From assembly GCF_030687145.1 (NCBI RefSeq), contig NZ_CP117460.1, forward strand, positions 6,200,001-6,264,000: a DNA stretch of 64,000 bases, in the 5' to 3' direction. The notes beneath the pieces were generated by a model. That model did no database searches. It saw only the letters and a program-made list of their open reading frames with translations, and had not been told where the DNA came from. Origin of the DNA: Pseudomonas sp. FP1742. Lineage in GTDB: Bacteria; Pseudomonadota; Gammaproteobacteria; Pseudomonadales; Pseudomonadaceae. Of this stretch, positions 47,881-57,725 are shown piece after piece; positions within the stretch are counted from its first letter, which is position 1; each line of letters opens with the position of its first letter. The position numbers and the translations under genes are program-made.

Positions 47881-48723
47881 GTGGACTTCGATCAGGGCGA
47901 GTCGATCCGCTTCTGGCAAACGGCCCCGCTGGCCGGGGTCGAGTTGTTGTCCGCGCGCTACATCGAACAGCGTTTCGCCCCTCACGTGCATGACGGCTAT
48001 GTGATCGGCATGATCATGGCCGGCGCCCAGCGTTATCGCTATCGCGGCGCCGAGCATCTGGCGGGCAGCGGCACACTGGTGCTGATCAACCCGGATGAAC
48101 TGCACACCGGCCACAAAGGCACGGAGGACGGTTGGTTGTACCGGGCGTTTTATCCCGACAGCGGGCAGATTCTTTCGCTGCTGGATGAGCTCGAATTGCC
48201 GACCACCACCCTGCCCACGTTTGGCGCCACGTTGTATCGCGACCCGGACCTGGTGAGGGGGTTCTGCCAACTGCATCAGCTGTTGGAAAGCCCGTCCACG
48301 GCCCTGCAGCAGCAAACGGTCTGGCGGGAAATGATGCTGTCGTTGTTGCAACGCCACGCCGCCGTCCCGATCGCCGGCAAACCCGGCAAGGAACACCGGG
48401 CAGTGACGCTGGCCAAGGAGCGGCTGCTATCGCAATTGGCGGCGCCGCCCTCACTGGAAGAACTGGCGGCGACAGTGAACCTGTCCCCCTTCCACTTCGC
48501 CCGGGTATTCCGCCGCGCCACCGGCATGCCGCCGCACGCCTGGTTGATGCAGCAGCGCATCGCTCGGGCACGGGCGTTGTTACAGGGCGGGTGCCTGCCG
48601 CTGGAAGTCGCGACGCAATTGGGATTTGCCGACCAGAGCCATCTGAGCCGGCAATTCAAGCAGGTTTACGGCGTTGGGCCGGGGGCGTATCGCAGCGCGC
48701 GACGGTTGCCCGGTTACGGATGA
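47881..48723 (+). CDS. AraC-family transcription regulator
   Basis: It has 280 residues: an N-terminal cupin-like sensing domain (RFAPHVHDGYVIGMIMAGAQ near residue 31, with conserved His) and a C-terminal double helix-turn-helix (SLEELAATVNLSPFHFARVFRRATGMPPHAWL; PLEVATQLGFADQSHLSRQFKQVYGVGPGAYR, residues about 197-275). GTG start 3 bases after the hydrolase stop, so co-transcribed with it. Target genes cannot be read from the sequence. Confidence 0.9.
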   Translation: MDFDQGESIRFWQTAPLAGVELLSARYIEQRFAPHVHDGYVIGMIMAGAQRYRYRGAEHLAGSGTLVLINPDELHTGHKGTEDGWLYRAFYPDSGQILSLLDELELPTTTLPTFGATLYRDPDLVRGFCQLHQLLESPSTALQQQTVWREMMLSLLQRHAAVPIAGKPGKEHRAVTLAKERLLSQLAAPPSLEELAATVNLSPFHFARVFRRATGMPPHAWLMQQRIARARALLQGGCLPLEVATQLGFADQSHLSRQFKQVYGVGPGAYRSARRLPGYG

Positions 48724-48736
48724 CGAAAATCCAAAA

Positions 48737-48826
48737 TGTGGGAGCGGGCTTGCTCGCGAAAGCGGTAGGTCAGTCGATATGAATGTCGCCTGTTACACCG
48801 CCTTCGCGAGCAAGCCCGCTTCCACA
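48737..48826. repeat. REP pair between the AraC gene and the sulfurtransferase gene
   Basis: Inverted REP copies between convergent genes; the right copy has one change (CCCGCTTCCACA). Confidence 0.88.
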
Positions 48827-48837
48827 TTGGTTTGCGC

Positions 48838-49692
48838 TTACTCGCCGGTGGCGACACCTCGCGCGGGGTCGTTGATCCACTCGCTCCACGAACCGGCATA
48901 CAACGCCCCCAACGGATAACCCGCCAGGCACAGGGCGAACAGGTTGTGGCAGGCCGTCACGCCGGAACCGCAATACGCGACCAGCTCCGTCGGCGAACGA
49001 TCACCGAGCTTCGCGGCAAACCGCTGCTTGAGCTGATCGGCCGGCAGAAACCGCCCGTCACTGCCCAGGTTGTCAGTGAACGCGGTGCATTGTGCGCCGG
49101 GAATGTGCCCGGCAACCGGATCGATCGGCTCCACTTCACCCTTGAAGCGCGGCAAGGCGCGAGCGTCGAGCAAGGTCAACGCTGGCTGGCCGAGACGCTG
49201 CTGGAGCTGCTCGGCGCTGAGCACCAGCGAAGCATCCGGCGTCCCGGTGAAAGTGCCATGGGTGGCCGAAGGCGGATCAAGACTCAAGGGTAATCCGGCG
49301 GCGTGCCAGGCCTTCAGCCCGCCATCGAGAATGAATACACCGTCGCGCTTGCCCAGCCAGGCCAGCAACCACCAGGCCCGCGCCGCATAGGCGCCGGGAC
49401 CGTCATCGTACAAAACCACTTCGCTGTCGGCATTGATGCCCCAGGCTTGCAGGCGCTCGATCAGCTTTTCGGGCTCCGGTAACGGATGACGCCCGGTAAC
49501 GCCCTTGACCACGGTCCCGCTCAAATCACGCTCGAGATCGGCAAAACTCGACCCGGCAATATGCCCTTCGGCATAGCTGCGCTGACCATAGTCCGGGTCT
49601 TCGAGGGCAAAACGACAATCCAGAATCACCAGCCCCGGCGTTTCCTTTTTCAGGTCCAACGCTTGCGGGCTGATCAGTTGCGCAATGGGCAT
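48838..49692 (-). CDS. sseA: 3-mercaptopyruvate-type sulfurtransferase (two rhodanese domains)
   Basis: It has 284 residues and two rhodanese domains; only the second is active, with the loop CGSGVTA near residue 238. This loop type marks mercaptopyruvate sulfurtransferases rather than thiosulfate ones. Domain 1 includes VILDCRFALEDPDYG and EGHIAGSSFADL. Probably cytosolic; no signal peptide. The gene stands alone between a REP pair and the TetR gene. Confidence 0.85.
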   Translation of the reverse strand: MPIAQLISPQALDLKKETPGLVILDCRFALEDPDYGQRSYAEGHIAGSSFADLERDLSGTVVKGVTGRHPLPEPEKLIERLQAWGINADSEVVLYDDGPGAYAARAWWLLAWLGKRDGVFILDGGLKAWHAAGLPLSLDPPSATHGTFTGTPDASLVLSAEQLQQRLGQPALTLLDARALPRFKGEVEPIDPVAGHIPGAQCTAFTDNLGSDGRFLPADQLKQRFAAKLGDRSPTELVAYCGSGVTACHNLFALCLAGYPLGALYAGSWSEWINDPARGVATGE

Positions 49693-49725
49693 GACGGGCT
49701 CCTGTGATGATGTCGGTCTTAAATC

Positions 49726-50397
49726 CTAATGCACTTCTTCCAGAGCCTGGGCCAGCGGCACGTAAAATTCGTCGAACAGCGCATTCACCGCATCGCGGGA
49801 TTGATCGGTGACGAATCCGGCCTCCAGCACCAACACCTGATATACGCCTCGTTTAATGGCCTGTTCGCTCAGATGGTTGGAGTTTTCCCGCGTGGTGCAC
49901 AGAAAGCGCACCCAGGACGTGAGGATGATCCAGGCATTCAGCGTCAGGGATTCGATCTGCACCTTATCCATTTTCAGGATGCCGGCCGCGACGAACCCTT
50001 CGTAAATGGCGGTGCCCTGGATCAGGCAGCGCTGGGAAAAGCGCCGGTAACGCCCCGCGAGCTCGGGATCGCTGTCGAGCAAGTGCTCGAGGTCACGATG
50101 CAAAAACCGGTAGCGCCACATGGCGGCGAGTAACTCCTTGAGGTAGAAGCGCTTGTCTTCGACCGTCGCGGCGCGGCCCTGAGGCGGGCGCAAAAAGCTG
50201 TCCACCAGGCTTTCGTACTCACTGAACAACACAGCGATGATCGCCTGCTTGTTAGGGAAGTGGTAGTACAGGTTGCCCGGAGAAATCTCCATGTGGGCAG
50301 CAATGTGGTTGGTGCTGATGCTGCGCTCGCCCTGCTGATTGAACAGCTCCAGGCTGTTCTGCACGATGCGCTCGCTGGTTTTGATCCGAGGGGCCAT
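49726..50397 (-). CDS. TetR-family transcription repressor
   Basis: It has 223 residues. The N-terminal helix-turn-helix reads RIVQNSLELFNQQGERSISTNHIAAHMEISPGNLYYHFPNKQ split over residues 9-51, with the usual GNLYYHF recognition-helix end. The C-terminal ligand domain is of the kind found in a conserved family beside aldehyde dehydrogenase genes. It is divergent from the aldehyde dehydrogenase gene; a dyad in that gene's promoter is its likely operator. Confidence 0.9.
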   Translation of the reverse strand: MAPRIKTSERIVQNSLELFNQQGERSISTNHIAAHMEISPGNLYYHFPNKQAIIAVLFSEYESLVDSFLRPPQGRAATVEDKRFYLKELLAAMWRYRFLHRDLEHLLDSDPELAGRYRRFSQRCLIQGTAIYEGFVAAGILKMDKVQIESLTLNAWIILTSWVRFLCTTRENSNHLSEQAIKRGVYQVLVLEAGFVTDQSRDAVNALFDEFYVPLAQALEEVH

Positions 50398-50483
50398 GGC
50401 TTGAGCTTTAATTCAGAGTGCGGTGACGGGCATCTTACGACCTATCCGCGAGTGGAGAAAACAAAGCTGCGTCAGGATGTCAT

Positions 50484-50512
50484 TTGACTTCCTAGAGCAT
50501 AGACTCTAAAAA
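50484..50512 (+). promoter_or_regulatory. Promoter with embedded dyad upstream of the aldehyde dehydrogenase gene
   Basis: TTGACT (50484-50489), a 17-base spacer and TAAAAA (50507-50512) form a plausible sigma-70 promoter. Between the two boxes lies TAGAG-CATAGA-CTCTA (50493-50508), a perfect five-base dyad. A dimeric repressor there would block RNA polymerase; the divergent TetR gene is the obvious candidate. Confidence 0.5.
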
Positions 50513-50541
50513 CCCTCATTCGAATAATTCCGGAGCCGATC

Positions 50542-51972
50542 ATGCCTGCAGACATCGCCTACCTGAAGACCCTGCAGCAGCCCCTGGACGAACTCCAAAC
50601 CCTGTTCGACGCTCAACGCGCGGCCTATGCAGGCAACCCGATGCCACCTGCGGCCCAGCGCCAACAATGGCTGAAGGCGTTGCGGGATGTGTTGAGCAAT
50701 GAGCGCCAGGCCTTGATCGACGCCATCGGCCAGGATTTCAGCCACCGCAGTGCCGATGAAACCCTGCTCGCCGAATTGATGCCCAGCCTGCACGGTATTC
50801 ATTACGCCAGCCAGCACCTCAACGGCTGGATGAAAGCCTCACGGCGCAAAGTCGGCCTCGCCTTTCAGCCGGCGTCGGCCAAAGTCGTCTACCAACCGCT
50901 GGGCGTGGTCGGGGTGATCGTGCCGTGGAACTACCCGCTTTATCTGGCCATCGGCCCACTGGTGGGAGCGTTGTCGGCGGGCAACCGGGTGATGCTCAAA
51001 CTCAGCGAATCCACACCTGCCACCGGTTTGCTGCTCAAGGAGTTGCTGGGCCGCATCTTCCCCCAAGACCTGGTCTGCGTGGTACTCGGCGAAGCCGATA
51101 TCGGCGTGGCATTCTCCCGGCTGCGTTTCGATCACCTGCTGTTCACCGGCGCCACCAGCATCGGCAAACACGTGATGCGCGCCGCCGCCGAGAACCTGAC
51201 CCCGGTGACCCTCGAACTGGGCGGCAAGTCCCCGGCCATCGTTGCCCGCGATGTGCCACTCAAGGACGCCGCCGAACGCATCGCTTTCGGCAAGACCCTC
51301 AACGCCGGGCAAACCTGTGTCGCCCCGGACTACGTGCTGGTGCCGGAAGACCGTGTCGGTTCTTTCGTCGAAGCCTATCGCCAGGCCGTTCGCGGTTTTT
51401 ATCCGACCCTGGCCGACAATCCGGACTACACCGCCATCATCAATGACCGGCAATTGGCGCGGCTTAACGGCTACCTCAGCGACGCCACCAGCAAAGGCGC
51501 GCTGTTGGTTCCACTGTTCGAGCAGGGCCAGGGCCGACGCATGGGTCATAGCCTGCTGCTCAACGTCAACGACGACATGACGGTGATGCAGGACGAAATT
51601 TTCGGCCCGTTGCTGCCAATCGTCCCCTACAAGGATCTCGACGAAGCGTTTGCCTACATCAACCAACGGCCTCGTCCGCTGGCGCTGTATTACTTCGGCT
51701 ACGACAAGCGCGAGCAAAACCGCGTTCTCCACGAAACCCATTCCGGCGGCGTCTGCCTCAATGACACCTTGCTGCACGTTGCCCAGGACGACATGCCGTT
51801 CGGCGGCATCGGCGCCTCGGGCATGGGCCACTACCACGGTCACGAAGGTTTTCTGACCTTCAGCAAGGCCAAGGGTGTGCTGATCAAACAGCGTTTCAAC
51901 GCGGCGAAGCTGATCTACCCGCCCTATGGCAAAGCCATTCAGAAACTGATCCAGAAGCTGTTCATCCGCTAA
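50542..51972 (+). CDS. Aldehyde dehydrogenase, coniferyl-aldehyde-dehydrogenase type
   Basis: It has 476 residues. NAD(P)-dependent oxidation of an aldehyde to the acid: Rossmann and substrate motifs VPWNYPLYLAIGPLVGAL, catalytic Glu225 in LELGGKSP and Cys259 in NAGQTCVAPDY. It belongs to the class 3-like branch often annotated as coniferyl aldehyde dehydrogenase (CalB); the true substrate is uncertain. It starts at 50542 after CCGGAGC. The Tat protein and GMC oxidoreductase that follow would supply the aldehyde by oxidising an alcohol. Confidence 0.9.
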   Translation: MPADIAYLKTLQQPLDELQTLFDAQRAAYAGNPMPPAAQRQQWLKALRDVLSNERQALIDAIGQDFSHRSADETLLAELMPSLHGIHYASQHLNGWMKASRRKVGLAFQPASAKVVYQPLGVVGVIVPWNYPLYLAIGPLVGALSAGNRVMLKLSESTPATGLLLKELLGRIFPQDLVCVVLGEADIGVAFSRLRFDHLLFTGATSIGKHVMRAAAENLTPVTLELGGKSPAIVARDVPLKDAAERIAFGKTLNAGQTCVAPDYVLVPEDRVGSFVEAYRQAVRGFYPTLADNPDYTAIINDRQLARLNGYLSDATSKGALLVPLFEQGQGRRMGHSLLLNVNDDMTVMQDEIFGPLLPIVPYKDLDEAFAYINQRPRPLALYYFGYDKREQNRVLHETHSGGVCLNDTLLHVAQDDMPFGGIGASGMGHYHGHEGFLTFSKAKGVLIKQRFNAAKLIYPPYGKAIQKLIQKLFIR

Positions 51973-52000
51973 CGATCAACACCGCCGGGTAATAACAATA

Positions 52001-52546
52001 ATGAGCCCAAGCCTGTCCGATACCACCACGCTGTCACGGCGTGGCCTGCTTAAATTCAGCCTGGGCGCCAGCGCCTTTCTGGCCACGGCCGGATTAGGCG
52101 CGAGCCTCAGCGGTTGCTCGTCGAGCACCCCGGCCAACGGCTTCGCGATGCTGCGCAGTGGTGACCTGCTGTTTCTGCGGGCACTGATTCCGGTGATGCT
52201 CGATGGCGCCGTGGCCGGAGAAAAAATGCCGGCCGCCATCGAAGGCACCCTCAAAAGCCTGGATGACAGCCTCGATCACCTGTCGCCGGAGATGCTCAAG
52301 CTGACCCGGCAATTGTTCGATGTGCTAGGGATGAGCATCACCCGCGGCCCACTGACCGGGATCTGGGGCAGTTGGGAAAACGCCGGCGGCGAACAGATCC
52401 GACACTTTCTCGAGCGCTGGGAAAACAGCTCGTTGAGCCTGCTGCGCATGGGCCATAGCTCGTTGCTGCAACTGGTGATGATGGCGTGGTACAGCCGCGC
52501 GGAATCGTGGGTGCATTGCGGGTATCCGGGGCCGCCTACGGTCTGA
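52001..52546 (+). CDS. Twin-arginine signal protein, probable partner of the GMC oxidoreductase
   Basis: It has 181 residues. The N-terminus carries a twin-arginine signal (SRRGLLKFSLGASAFLATAG) followed at once by a lipobox-like LSGCSS near residue 38, so the mature protein could be a Tat-exported lipoprotein. The rest is helical and resembles small subunits that stand with membrane-bound GMC dehydrogenases. It lies between the aldehyde dehydrogenase and GMC genes. The ribosome binding site is weak. Confidence 0.8.
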   Translation: MSPSLSDTTTLSRRGLLKFSLGASAFLATAGLGASLSGCSSSTPANGFAMLRSGDLLFLRALIPVMLDGAVAGEKMPAAIEGTLKSLDDSLDHLSPEMLKLTRQLFDVLGMSITRGPLTGIWGSWENAGGEQIRHFLERWENSSLSLLRMGHSSLLQLVMMAWYSRAESWVHCGYPGPPTV

Positions 52547-52560
52547 AACCGGGTCGCCGC

Positions 52561-52652
52561 TATCGCGGGCAAGCCACGCTCCCGCAGGTTTTGAGATGGG
52601 CCACCCTTTTGTGAACGACTCAAACCCTGTGGGAGCGTGGCTGCCCGCGATG
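52561..52652. repeat. Variant REP pair between the Tat-protein and GMC genes
   Basis: Inverted copies of a REP variant (GCGGGCAAGCCACGCTCCCGCA and its partner, split here at 20 bases) lie in an operon, differing from the common type by an extra A in the stem. Confidence 0.2.
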
Positions 52653-52700
52653 GCGTCAGCCACATCACCACCAAATCCAAAATAATAAGAGAACCCGAAC

Positions 52701-54296
52701 ATGCCCGTACCCGATCCGTTCCGCGAAGGCCTGGCCCGTGGCTGGAAAACCTACAACGGCGCCCGATTGAACCAGGACCTGACCCTCGAAGCGGATGTGG
52801 CGATCATCGGCAGCGGTGCCGGCGGCGGAACCACCGCCGAAATCCTCAGCGCCGCCGGCTACAAGGTGCTGTTGATTGAAGAAGGCCCCCTCAAGACCAG
52901 CAGCGACTTCAAGATGCTCGAAGACCAGGCCTACACCAGCCTCTACCAGGAAGGCATCGGACGCATGAGCAAGGACGGCGCAATCACCATCCTTCAGGGC
53001 CGGGCAGTAGGCGGCACAACGTTGATCAACTGGACCTCGAGCTTTCGCACCCCGGACCCGACGCTGGAACACTGGGCCAAGGAACACGATGTCAAAGGCC
53101 ATACGCCGGCCGAGATGGCGCCCTGGTTCGAGCAAATGGAACAACGCCTGGGTGTCGCCCCGTGGCTGGTGCCGCCCAACGCCAACAACGACGTCATCCG
53201 CAAGGGCTGCGAAAAACTCGGCTACGCCTGGCATGTGATCCCGCGCAACGTGCGCGGCTGCTGGAACATCGGCTACTGCGGCATGGGTTGCCCGACCAAC
53301 GCCAAGCAATCGATGCTGGTCACGACCATCCCGGCGACCCTGGAAAAAGGCGGCGAGTTGCTCTATCTGGCCCGCGCCGAACGGCTGTCGATCAAGGACG
53401 ACAACGTCACGGGCCTGCACTGCGTGGCGATGGATGAACGCTGCGTTGCGCCCACCGGACGCACGATCATGGTCAAGGCACGGCATTACGTGCTGGCCGG
53501 TGGCGGGATCAACAGCCCGGCGCTGCTGTTGCGCTCAGAGGCACCGGATCCGCATGAGCGCCTGGGTAAACGGACCTTTCTGCATTTGGTCAACATGTCC
53601 GCCGGGCTGTTCGACGAGGTGATCAACCCGTTTTACGGTGCGCCGCAGTCGATTTATTCCGACCATTTCCAGTGGCAGGACGGCACCACCGGCAAGATGT
53701 CCTACAAATTGGAAGTCCCACCGCTGCACCCGGCGCTGGCCACTACCCTGCTCGGCGGTTTCGGCACGGAAAACGCCCGGCACATGGAAAACCTGCCACA
53801 TACCCACGCCATGCTGGCGTTGCTGCGCGATGGTTTTCACCCGGACAGCCCCGGCGGCAGTGTCGAATTGCGCGGTGACGGCACGCCGGTGCTCGACTAT
53901 CAGGTGTCACCGTATGCCTGGGACGGGTTGCGCCGGGCATTCCATAGCATGGCCGAAATCCAGTTTGCCGGTGGCGCCAACGCTGTGATGCCGATGCATG
54001 CCGACGCCCATTACGTGAAAACCCTCGCCCAAGCGCGTGCATTGATCGACGGATTGAGCCTTGAGCTGTATCGCACGCGCCTGGGCAGTGCTCATGTGAT
54101 GGGCGGTTGTGCCATGGGCGAAGACTCGAAAAACGCCGTGACCGACAGCCTCGGTCGACATCACCAACTGCGCAATCTGTCGATTCACGATGGCTCGCTA
54201 TTCCCCACCAGCATTGGGGCAAACCCCCAATTGTCGGTCTACGGGCTGACGGCGCAACTGGCGAATTCACTGGCCGATCGTTTGAAAAACCCATGA
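52701..54296 (+). CDS. GMC-family FAD oxidoreductase (alcohol or sugar dehydrogenase type)
   Basis: It has 531 residues. FAD-binding AIIGSGAGGGTTAEIL with GxGxxGG at 37-43, ILQGRAVGGTTLINW as the second flavin motif near 97, a Cys-rich stretch RGCWNIGYCGMGCPTNAK near 190, and C-terminal GGCAMG and HDGSLFPTSIGANPQ. It has no own signal peptide, so it could be carried out with the Tat partner. It probably oxidises an alcohol for the aldehyde dehydrogenase two genes upstream. Substrate unknown. Confidence 0.88.
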   Translation: MPVPDPFREGLARGWKTYNGARLNQDLTLEADVAIIGSGAGGGTTAEILSAAGYKVLLIEEGPLKTSSDFKMLEDQAYTSLYQEGIGRMSKDGAITILQGRAVGGTTLINWTSSFRTPDPTLEHWAKEHDVKGHTPAEMAPWFEQMEQRLGVAPWLVPPNANNDVIRKGCEKLGYAWHVIPRNVRGCWNIGYCGMGCPTNAKQSMLVTTIPATLEKGGELLYLARAERLSIKDDNVTGLHCVAMDERCVAPTGRTIMVKARHYVLAGGGINSPALLLRSEAPDPHERLGKRTFLHLVNMSAGLFDEVINPFYGAPQSIYSDHFQWQDGTTGKMSYKLEVPPLHPALATTLLGGFGTENARHMENLPHTHAMLALLRDGFHPDSPGGSVELRGDGTPVLDYQVSPYAWDGLRRAFHSMAEIQFAGGANAVMPMHADAHYVKTLAQARALIDGLSLELYRTRLGSAHVMGGCAMGEDSKNAVTDSLGRHHQLRNLSIHDGSLFPTSIGANPQLSVYGLTAQLANSLADRLKNP

Positions 54297-54324
54297 AAAC
54301 GCGGAATATTCCCATCGTCTATAG

Positions 54325-54888
<564 letters not shown>

Positions 54889-54891
<3 letters not shown>

Positions 54892-54910
54892 GAGCTGCCG
54901 AAGGCTGCAA
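54889..54910 (+). repeat. Partial REP of the AGGAGCTGCCGAAGGCTGC family
   Basis: A single arm of the second REP family, starting with TAGGAGCTGCCGAAGGCTGC. The first three bases are the coaD stop. No inverted partner follows. Confidence 0.75.
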
Positions 54911-54924
54911 TCCGCTGCACTTGA

Positions 54925-55266
<342 letters not shown>

Positions 55267-55298
55267 GCCTGACCGTTTTGTGTTGTCTTCCCGGGCCT

Positions 55299-55380
55299 CT
55301 TCGCGAGCAAACCCGCTCCCACATGGGGTTTGTGAACAACACAGATTCAATGTGGGAGCGGGTTTGCTCGCGAAGACGTC
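55299..55380. repeat. REP pair downstream of the ferredoxin gene
   Basis: Inverted REP copies with matched changes in both arms (GAGCAAACCCGCTCCCACA against GGTTTGCTCGCGA), so the stem is kept although both arms have changed. This suggests the arms are maintained together. Confidence 0.88.
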
Positions 55381-55407
55381 ATCAGCAGCACCGAATACCT
55401 GACTGCC

Positions 55408-55731
55408 TCATTCCTGCTGCTCAAAACCCTCCCCGATACACCCCAGGCACCGTACAAACGCCGCTTTCGCCGGGTCGACCACCAACGCCTGCCCCGCATC
55501 GCCAATGCCACCCCCCAACGCGGTGAAGGGCAGCGACACCACAAACGCCCCGGCGCCGATCACCGTCGCCACCACCAGTAATGGTCGAGCAATCAGTAGA
55601 TCGCCAAGCATGGCGTAGGCCGGCGGGTTCTGGATGGTGTAACGCGGGTCGCCGCTGCCGTTCTCAGTAGCCAGCGCGGGCGCACCGACGCTCAGCAGCA
55701 GCGTGACGACAAGGGTTCGAAACAGATTCAT
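55408..55731 (-). CDS. Small secreted or membrane protein of unknown function
   Basis: It has 107 residues: a signal peptide ([21 protein letters not shown], cleavage near residue 21), a short mature part ([26 protein letters not shown]), a membrane helix near 50-70 and a C-terminal [10 protein letters not shown] with two cysteines that could pair. Similar pseudomonad genes near mutM carry no firm function. It is convergent with the ferredoxin gene. Confidence 0.75.
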   Translation of the reverse strand: MNLFRTLVVTLLLSVGAPALATENGSGDPRYTIQNPPAYAMLGDLLIARPLLVVATVIGAGAFVVSLPFTALGGGIGDAGQALVVDPAKAAFVRCLGCIGEGFEQQE

Positions 55732-55785
55732 GGCACGGTCCTTCGGCTAGGCAGTGAGAACACTGACTATAGACCGTAGCCGATA

Positions 55786-56598
55786 TCAGCTCTGACAGCG
55801 CGGACAAAAGACGCTGGCGCGCTGCCCAAGTTTGACTTCCCGCAGCCCCGTGCCACAGACCTTGCAGTGTTCACCACCACGGCCGTATACGAACAGCTCC
55901 TGCTGGAAGTACCCCGGCTGGCCGTCGCCGCCGATAAAGTCCCGCAACGTGGTACCGCCCCGTTCGATGGCGAGCGCCAGGATGCGCTTGATCTCGATCG
56001 CCAGCTTCAAATAACGCCCCCGGGAAATGCTCTTGGCCTCGCGGCGCGGGTCGATGCCGGCAGCAAACAGCGCTTCGGTCGCGTAGATATTGCCGACGCC
56101 AACCACCACCGCGTTATCCATGATGAACGGCTTGACCGCCATGGATCGCCCGCGGGACAGCTGGAACAGACGCTCGCCATCGAACAGATCGGTCAACGGC
56201 TCCGGCCCCAGGCGAACCAGCAGTTCGTGATTCAGCGGGTCGAGACTCCAGAGCATCGCCCCGAACCGACGCGGGTCGGTGTAACGCAGGGCCAGGCCCG
56301 ATTCCAGCTCGATGTCCACATGCTCATGCTTGGCCGCCGGCATGCCGACTTCCACCAGGCGCAGATTCCCCGACATACCCAAATGACTGATCAGCGTGCC
56401 GACTTCGGCATTGATCAACAGATACTTGGCCCGCCGTTCCACCAGCACAATGCGCTGGCCGGACAGCCGCACATCCAGGTCTTCGGGGATCGGCCAGCGC
56501 AGGCGGCGCTCACGCACGATCACCCGGCTGACGCGCTGGCCTTCCAAGTGCGGTGCAATTCCGCGGCGGGTGGTTTCGACTTCCGGCAGTTCTGGCAT
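55786..56598 (-). CDS. mutM: Formamidopyrimidine-DNA glycosylase MutM (Fpg)
   Basis: Removes 8-oxoguanine and formamidopyrimidines from DNA. It has 270 residues: catalytic Pro2-Glu3 ([14 protein letters not shown]), Lys in the beta-hairpin RRAKYLLI near 57, the helix-two-turn-helix ([17 protein letters not shown]) and the C-terminal zinc finger CKVCGTG...FCPRC. Complete at both ends. Confidence 0.97.
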   Translation of the reverse strand: MPELPEVETTRRGIAPHLEGQRVSRVIVRERRLRWPIPEDLDVRLSGQRIVLVERRAKYLLINAEVGTLISHLGMSGNLRLVEVGMPAAKHEHVDIELESGLALRYTDPRRFGAMLWSLDPLNHELLVRLGPEPLTDLFDGERLFQLSRGRSMAVKPFIMDNAVVVGVGNIYATEALFAAGIDPRREAKSISRGRYLKLAIEIKRILALAIERGGTTLRDFIGGDGQPGYFQQELFVYGRGGEHCKVCGTGLREVKLGQRASVFCPRCQS

Positions 56599-56628
56599 GG
56601 GGCTCTCGAATCAGGCGAGGTTCGACAC

Positions 56629-57495
56629 TCAACGTGTGGCGAGGTCGCGAATTTCTTGTTTCTGGGTTTCAAAATCGTATTCCGATAGACCGATGTAATC
56701 GAGCACCAGATGCCCGACATTGTTCCATTCGTGGTCTTCGGACTGGTTGCCCAGCACCCGATAGGAGGCACAAATGTGCTCGGCCATCTTCAGGATTGCC
56801 AGCAGATTTTTCAGCGGTGTATTGCGGCACGACTCATCGCTGAAAATGGCCAGGGCATTGTGATGGTTGGCAATGGCCTGGGTGACATGTTCCGGCAGAC
56901 GCCAGGACTTGGCGGTGTAATACCCGACCACGGCGTGGTTGGTGTTGTACTGCCTGTTCTCGGTATCCACCACGCGGCATTCGGCGCTGGCGTTGGCGTA
57001 GGCCTGTTCCAGAACCTTCATGTAATCAGGGAATTTCTTGAGCATCAGCGGAATGCCGCAATCGTGGAACAGGCCCAGCGCATAGGCTTCATCACCGGCC
57101 TGGATACCGACGCGCTTGGCCAGGGTCAGGCATGTCATCGCCACATCCTGCGCCGTGTCCCAGAAGCGATTGAGGGTGACGATGGCGTCGTCATTCAGCT
57201 CGCCCTTGATCGACTGCGCGTTGATCAGGTTGATGATCGAACGACTGCCCAACAGGTTTACCGCACGCTGGATCGCGGTGATCTTGTTGCTCAAGCCGTA
57301 ATACGGCGAGTTGACGATTTTCAGCAAGGCACCGGAAAGGCCAGGGTCCTGGGAGATCAGCTTGGCGATCACCTCCAGGTCCGGGTCGGGCATATATTGC
57401 TCCATCTGCAGATCCACCATGATCTGCGGCTGGGGCGGCACGCTGATGCCTTGCAGGGACTGTTGAATCTGTTCGGCCGTCAACTCTTGGGACAT
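56629..57495 (-). CDS. HDOD-domain protein
   Basis: It has 288 residues, a single HDOD domain (about residues 14-210). The HD-type residues are only partly kept (GLFHDCGIPLML, AIANHHNALAIF), as is usual for HDOD proteins, which often bind other signalling proteins rather than hydrolyse nucleotides. IVNSPYYGLSNKITAIQRAVNLLG is the family mark near residue 60. Role unknown here; upstream of mutM by 30 bases, so the two may be one transcript. Confidence 0.88.
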   Translation of the reverse strand: MSQELTAEQIQQSLQGISVPPQPQIMVDLQMEQYMPDPDLEVIAKLISQDPGLSGALLKIVNSPYYGLSNKITAIQRAVNLLGSRSIINLINAQSIKGELNDDAIVTLNRFWDTAQDVAMTCLTLAKRVGIQAGDEAYALGLFHDCGIPLMLKKFPDYMKVLEQAYANASAECRVVDTENRQYNTNHAVVGYYTAKSWRLPEHVTQAIANHHNALAIFSDESCRNTPLKNLLAILKMAEHICASYRVLGNQSEDHEWNNVGHLVLDYIGLSEYDFETQKQEIRDLATR

Positions 57496-57568
57496 AAGTA
57501 CACACTCCGGGTCAGGCGGGGATTCTAACCCTTAAAAAGATCGATCCGACAGCCAGTCAAGCAATCCA

Positions 57569-57660
57569 TGTGAGAGGGGGCTTGCTCGCGAAGGCGGTGT
57601 GCCAGGCAACATTAATGTCGACTGACACGCCCTCTTCGCGCGCAAGCCTGCTCCCACAGG
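57569..57660. repeat. Degenerate REP pair between the HDOD gene and the rlmI-like gene
   Basis: Inverted REP-like arms: the left arm reads GAGAGGGGGCTTGCTCGCGA and the right CGCGCAAGCCTGCTCCCACA. Both carry changes that break the usual stem, so this looks like an old or decaying copy. Confidence 0.75.
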
Positions 57661-57725
57661 TCGACCACCAAACCCGCCACTCCCTCAACACGCTATACTC
57701 CCGCTCTTTTTTCCGGAGCGACGTC

